In this document: piece by piece, positions 6,316 to 8,767 of the stretch
Layout of the letters: the number at the start of each line of letters is the position of its first letter
Numbering within the stretch: position 1 is the stretch's first letter
Assembly (NCBI GenBank): GCA_030618975.1
Contig: JAUXCH010000159.1
Span: 1 to 8,767 of the forward strand
DNA from: Planctomycetia bacterium
Lineage (GTDB): Bacteria; Planctomycetota; PLA2; JAEUHO01
Reading direction: 5' to 3'
DNA length: 8,767 nt
Notes under the pieces: model-generated
Seen by the model: only the letters and a program-made list of their open reading frames with translations
What the model was told of the DNA's origin: nothing
Databases searched by the model: none
Program-made: the position numbers and the translations under genes

Positions 6316-7158
6316 ATGATGAAGACTACCCTCCTCTGCCTGCAACTTCTCCTCGTCGTCGCCTTCCTGCCCCTCGCCAGGGCCGAGGAGGGTGCCCTCG
6401 AGGATCCCAACGACCCCGTCGCCGTCATCAAGACCTCGATGGGCGACATCCACGTGGAGCTGTTCGCCCTCGAGGCGCCGAAGACCGTGGCGAACTTCCT
6501 CGGCCTCGCCCAGGGGACGAAGGAGTTCAAGGACCCGAAGACCGGCGAGATGGTGAAGCGTCCCTACTTCGACGGCTTGAACTTCCACCGCGTCATCAAG
6601 GACTTCATGCTTCAGGGCGGCTGTCCGCTGGGCACGGGTACAGGCAGCCCGGGCTACACGTTCGAGGACGAGATCGACGCGCAGGCCCTCGGCCTCGCCG
6701 ATCTGAAAGCCCTCGAGAACGGGCGGCCTCACGGCTGGCTGGGAATCCGCGGCCAGCCCGACTACCAGCAGAAGATCCTCCAGCCTCTTCTCCGCCAGAT
6801 GGGCATCACCAGCCAGCAGGATCTCGACGCACGCAAGGACGAGGTCCAGAAGCGCGTCGATGCGCTGACGATCAAGGACGTCTACGAACTGGCGGGCTAC
6901 AAGTACCTCGACGGCGTCGGCGCCCACAAGCCCCTCAAGGGCGTGCTCGCGATGGCGAACAGTGGACCCAACACGAACGGCTCGCAGTTCTTCATCAACT
7001 TGAAGGACACCGAGTGGCTGACCGGCAAGCACACCGTGTTCGGCAAGGTCATCCAGGGCATGGACGTCGTCGAGAAGATCGGCGAGGTCAAGACCGGCCC
7101 CGGCGACAAGCCGCTCGCGCCGGTGAAGATCCTCTCGATCCGCCGCCGCGCGAACTGA
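6316..7158 (+). CDS. Exported cyclophilin-type peptidyl-prolyl cis-trans isomerase with a long insertion
   Basis: The 280-aa precursor has a Sec signal peptide (residues 1-23, cleavage predicted after ALARA-type PLARA), so it folds proteins in the periplasm or outside. The cyclophilin domain starts at about residue 35 (VAVIKTSMGDIHVELF). The catalytic region FHRVIKDFMLQGG is at 90-102, with R92 matching the catalytic Arg (R55 in human CypA). MANSGPNTNGSQFFI is at 213-227, and WLTGKHTVFGKV at 234-245 includes the conserved Trp and His. All active-site residues appear present. About 85 residues (roughly 120-206), mostly helical and charged, are inserted between the GTGTGSPGYTFEDE segment and the GVLAMANSG segment, where small bacterial cyclophilins have only about 10-15. 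The ATG at 6316 has GAGGAA eight bases upstream; ATG 6319 is a less well-spaced alternative. It follows the CDGSH gene by 40 bases, probably in the same operon. Confidence 0.96.
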   Translation: MMKTTLLCLQLLLVVAFLPLARAEEGALEDPNDPVAVIKTSMGDIHVELFALEAPKTVANFLGLAQGTKEFKDPKTGEMVKRPYFDGLNFHRVIKDFMLQGGCPLGTGTGSPGYTFEDEIDAQALGLADLKALENGRPHGWLGIRGQPDYQQKILQPLLRQMGITSQQDLDARKDEVQKRVDALTIKDVYELAGYKYLDGVGAHKPLKGVLAMANSGPNTNGSQFFINLKDTEWLTGKHTVFGKVIQGMDVVEKIGEVKTGPGDKPLAPVKILSIRRRAN

Positions 7159-7189
7159 CGGCGCAAGCCGTCCGCCGCTCACGAGCGGC
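7157..7189 (+). terminator. Two tandem stem-loops just after the PPIase stop (possible terminator)
   Basis: The first stem pairs GACGGC (7157-7162) with GCCGTC (7167-7172) around a GCAA loop of the stable GNRA class, overlapping the stop codon. The second pairs GCCGCTC (7174-7180) with GAGCGGC (7183-7189), in practice closing a four-base loop. No T-run follows either, so standard intrinsic termination is uncertain; they may instead protect the 3' end of the mRNA. Confidence 0.35.
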
Positions 7190-7415
7190 CTGTGCCTCCG
7201 TTCCCTCTCCGGGTGGGCGGCCTGGCCGGTTGCTCCTCTGCGGTCTTGGTAGACCGTGCGTCGGTCTGCCCACAGCGCGGACGGCCCCAGCGTCGAGTCG
7301 CCACCCACGGACGACCCGATCGACCGTGGGCCCGTTGGCCGGGCGACGTGACGCATCTCCGGCGATCCTCCAGAGCCCTGGAATCAGCACGCCTCAGGTC
7401 GTAGAGTCGGCAGGC
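7190..7415 (+). other. Intergenic region with alternative stem-loops
   Basis: No convincing gene is visible here. Three 6-mers alternate at 7241-7267: CGGTCT (7241-7246), AGACCG (7251-7256), CGGTCT (7262-7267). The middle one can pair perfectly with either neighbour, so two exclusive hairpins are possible. Further on, CCCACGG (7304-7310) can pair with CCGTGGG (7324-7330) around a 13-base loop. The region has more structure than expected of a plain spacer, and may be an mRNA leader or a small RNA. Confidence 0.4.
7402..7407 (+). promoter_or_regulatory. Possible -10 element for a near-leaderless gene
   Basis: TAGAGT, eight bases before the ATG at 7416; the -35 region (TGGAAT at 7379-7384, 17-base spacer) matches poorly. 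If used, transcription would start at or within a few bases of the ATG, which has no well-placed SD. Confidence 0.3.
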
Positions 7416-8429
7416 ATGCGCACCTTCGTGGTTCGAACCTCGGGACGCTGGATCGTCGCGGTGGTCCTGATCGGCCTCCTCCTTCCCGCGTCTCGCGCAG
7501 AGGAGACGCCGCCCGCGTTCGACCGGGCCGATGACGCGCTCGAACGGGCGAAGCGGGTCCTGAGGCCGCGCGCCGAGCCCGCGGAGATCCTGGCCGCCTT
7601 CGACGCCGCGACCGCGAGTCTCGACGCTCTCGCCGCGCCCCGGAAGCCCGAGCTCGTACAGGTGGCCCCGGACGCGGACGAGGCGGAGAGCAAGCAGGCC
7701 GCCGACGAGAACAAGCGTCGGCTGACGGCATGGGTGCGTAAACGAAACGCGCTTGCGAAGCGAGAGGCGGGGCTCCGCGCCCAGTGGGTGGACGTCCTGG
7801 GCGAAGCCCTCACCCTCCAGAGGCTCCTGCGGGAGACCCAGACCAATGTGCACGCTGAGGTGAACCGGAAAGCGCTCGCCCTCCTCTCCGAGACGGGGCG
7901 TTCGGACGCTGCAGGCAAGATCACCGCGACACTCGAGGAGGAGTGGCTGCGATTCCCCGACTTCCTCGCTCTGAGTCCCCTGGTCGGCGCCGCGCTCGAA
8001 GCGCTATCGACGCTCGACTCACCGGAGGCTTTCGACTGGCTGCGATGCACGTTCGTCGGCAAGGAGCGGGATCTTCCCGGACCGTTGCACAGGGGACGCA
8101 AGCGTACTCCCCCCGACCCGACCGCGGAGACCGTCGACGTGCCTCTCCTGGCCCTGCAGGCCATCGCGCGACACGAGCACATGCCCGGGAAGCCCAGATA
8201 CCGGATGGTGCGCGATCTCGTGGCCGCGTACGCGCCGCTCGAGGAGCGGGCGGCGGGAGGCCAGGACGTCCGGCTCTGGGACCACCTGCGTGCCGCCGCG
8301 ATCGCCGCGACGTGGCACCAGGCAGGCGAACCCAGGGACGAGGCGGGCGAACCTCTGCTCAGCATGGCTGGGCTCGCCAAGTGGTTCCGGCGCCACCGGG
8401 ATCCGCGCAACGAAACCTGGGCGGACTGA
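7416..8429 (+). CDS. Secreted helical-repeat (HEAT-like) protein, 337 aa
   Basis: The precursor has a Sec signal peptide (about residues 1-28: basic MRTFVVRTSGR, hydrophobic IVAVVLIGLLL, cleavage after PASRA), so it is exported. The mature start EETPP resembles the mature start of the PPIase two genes upstream. Residues 35-135 are charged and helical, with likely coiled-coil (DEAESKQAADENKRRLTAWVRK, split here by description only). From about 145 the pattern of paired helices (KALALLSETGR, VGAALEALSTLDSPEAFDWL, VPLLALQAIAR, LRAAAIAATW) resembles loose HEAT or armadillo-type repeats. No catalytic motif is seen, and the family is not recognised. The start at 7416 is chosen because the signal peptide begins there; the frame is open further upstream into the PPIase gene, but that part is not plausible protein. 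There is no clear SD, and the spacing to TAGAGT suggests leaderless translation. It is followed by a stem-loop-rich gap. Confidence 0.8.
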   Translation: MRTFVVRTSGRWIVAVVLIGLLLPASRAEETPPAFDRADDALERAKRVLRPRAEPAEILAAFDAATASLDALAAPRKPELVQVAPDADEAESKQAADENKRRLTAWVRKRNALAKREAGLRAQWVDVLGEALTLQRLLRETQTNVHAEVNRKALALLSETGRSDAAGKITATLEEEWLRFPDFLALSPLVGAALEALSTLDSPEAFDWLRCTFVGKERDLPGPLHRGRKRTPPDPTAETVDVPLLALQAIARHEHMPGKPRYRMVRDLVAAYAPLEERAAGGQDVRLWDHLRAAAIAATWHQAGEPRDEAGEPLLSMAGLAKWFRRHRDPRNETWAD

Positions 8430-8463
8430 CCCGCGCACTTCAGCGCCGTTCCTCCCACTGTCT

Positions 8464-8566
8464 CAGCCTGCCGCGCAAGGCGCGCCAGGCTGCAGAGATA
8501 GCGCCCCGGCGCTATCTCCCCAAAGGCCGCCACGCGAAGCGTGCCGGCCGCTCGCGCCGAAGGCGC
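8464..8566. repeat. Cluster of four consecutive perfect or near-perfect inverted repeats
   Basis: Four stem-loops fill about 100 bases. (1) 8464-8492: CAGCCTG pairs with CAGGCTG, then a C-C mismatch, then an inner CGCG pair around CAAGG. (2) 8495-8518: GAGATAGCGCC pairs with GGCGCTATCTC, 11-bp arms two bases apart. (3) 8525-8549: GGCCG pairs with CGGCC, then a C-C mismatch, then CACGC with GCGTG around GAA. (4) 8554-8566: GCGCC pairs with GGCGC, also around GAA. No T-run follows, so a plain terminator is unlikely. It could be a REP/BIME-type element, a MITE-like remnant or a structured RNA. There is no gene in 8430-8619. Confidence 0.7.
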
Positions 8567-8601
8567 CAGACATGGCGGCGCCGAACACTGTCGGACCCGT
8601 C

Positions 8602-8610
8602 TGCTAGCAT
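8602..8610 (+). promoter_or_regulatory. Extended -10 element upstream of the last gene
   Basis: TGC followed by TAGCAT (8605-8610) repeats the TGCTAG core of the promoter at 5803-5811. The -35 match (CGAACA at 8582-8587, 17-base spacer) is poor, as is common for extended -10 promoters. The ATG at 8620 is nine bases past the -10, so the mRNA would be leaderless or nearly so. Confidence 0.45.
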
Positions 8611-8619
8611 GTTGTTCGC

Positions 8620-8767
8620 ATGAGAATCGAGGTCGACCACCGGACGCTGGACTACGAGCGCGACGACGAAGCGCTCGCCGACCTCACCCGGCGCAGGGCC
8701 CCCTGGCCCGAACAGGAGCTCGGCCTCGCGCGCCTCTTCTGCCGCATCGACAAGAAGGCCGCCTTCC
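8620..8767 (+). CDS. Unrecognised protein, N-terminal 49 residues, cut by the window end
   Basis: The frame opens at ATG 8620 and runs to the last base without a stop, so it is partial at its 3' end. The first residues are MRIEVDHRTLDYERDDEA, followed by a charged, helical-looking stretch (ADLTRRRAPWPEQELGLARL) and FCRIDKKAAF. It has no signal peptide or membrane segment, so it is probably cytoplasmic. The start is supported by the extended -10 element ending at 8610 and by codon use typical of the other genes (G or C at most third positions); there is no SD. Too little is visible to name a family. Confidence 0.6.
   Translation, partial: MRIEVDHRTLDYERDDEALADLTRRRAPWPEQELGLARLFCRIDKKAAF

Noticed and set aside
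7230..7300. tRNA gene suggested by short stems and a TGGTAGACC stretch
   Set aside because: No cloverleaf can be formed: no 7-bp acceptor stem, no GTTCRA-type T loop and no CCA end in register.
8495..8518. Intrinsic terminator from the 11-bp-arm inverted repeat
   Set aside because: The downstream bases are CCCCAAAGG with no T-run on the plus strand, and on the minus strand the flank is also not T-rich; kept as part of the hairpin cluster instead.

Overview
The window is high in G+C (roughly 70% by eye) and gene-dense. It looks like chromosomal DNA from a bacterium outside the well-studied model groups. The best guess at origin is a high-GC Planctomycetota or a similar deep lineage. The reasons are a membrane-anchored protein with a degenerate FHA-like N-terminus, TPR-like helices and a concanavalin A/DUF1080-like C-terminus, several secreted proteins of uncertain function, and some genes without a Shine-Dalgarno (SD) sequence. 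This is inference from gene style; no 16S rRNA or other phylogenetic marker was compared.

Layout. Positions 1-201 have no gene but hold a cluster of short GGCACC-type palindromic (REP-like) repeats, with a 17-mer present three times. A leftward block follows, read from 2287 down to 202: a 54-aa single-span membrane protein, a ComF-family phosphoribosyltransferase, an unrecognised 107-aa acidic protein starting about 10 bases after the comF stop, and a nucleotidyltransferase-fold protein. A 61-bp divergent region (2288-2348) separates this block from the rightward genes. The rightward genes are the 695-aa FHA-like/TM/TPR/ConA-like protein and, 33 bases later, hisS (histidyl-tRNA synthetase).

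A good extended -10 promoter overlaps the last codons of hisS. It should drive a small operon: a 63-aa Cys-rich lipoprotein, a 73-aa dual CDGSH iron-sulfur protein with a TTG start, and an exported cyclophilin-type peptidyl-prolyl isomerase with a long insertion. A 257-bp intergenic region rich in stem-loops precedes a secreted 337-aa helical-repeat protein. A second, denser set of four stem-loops (8464-8566) precedes a gene cut off by the window end at 8767.

How the parts fit: only hisS and, by family, comF belong to well-defined pathways (protein synthesis and PRPP-type/DNA-uptake-associated transferases). The other products mostly point to the cell envelope: a lipoprotein, two Sec-exported proteins and two membrane-anchored proteins. 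No mobile element, CRISPR array, tRNA, rRNA or recognisable defence system was found. The least explained parts are the two stem-loop-rich intergenic regions, the REP-like cluster, the large membrane protein and the insertion in the cyclophilin.
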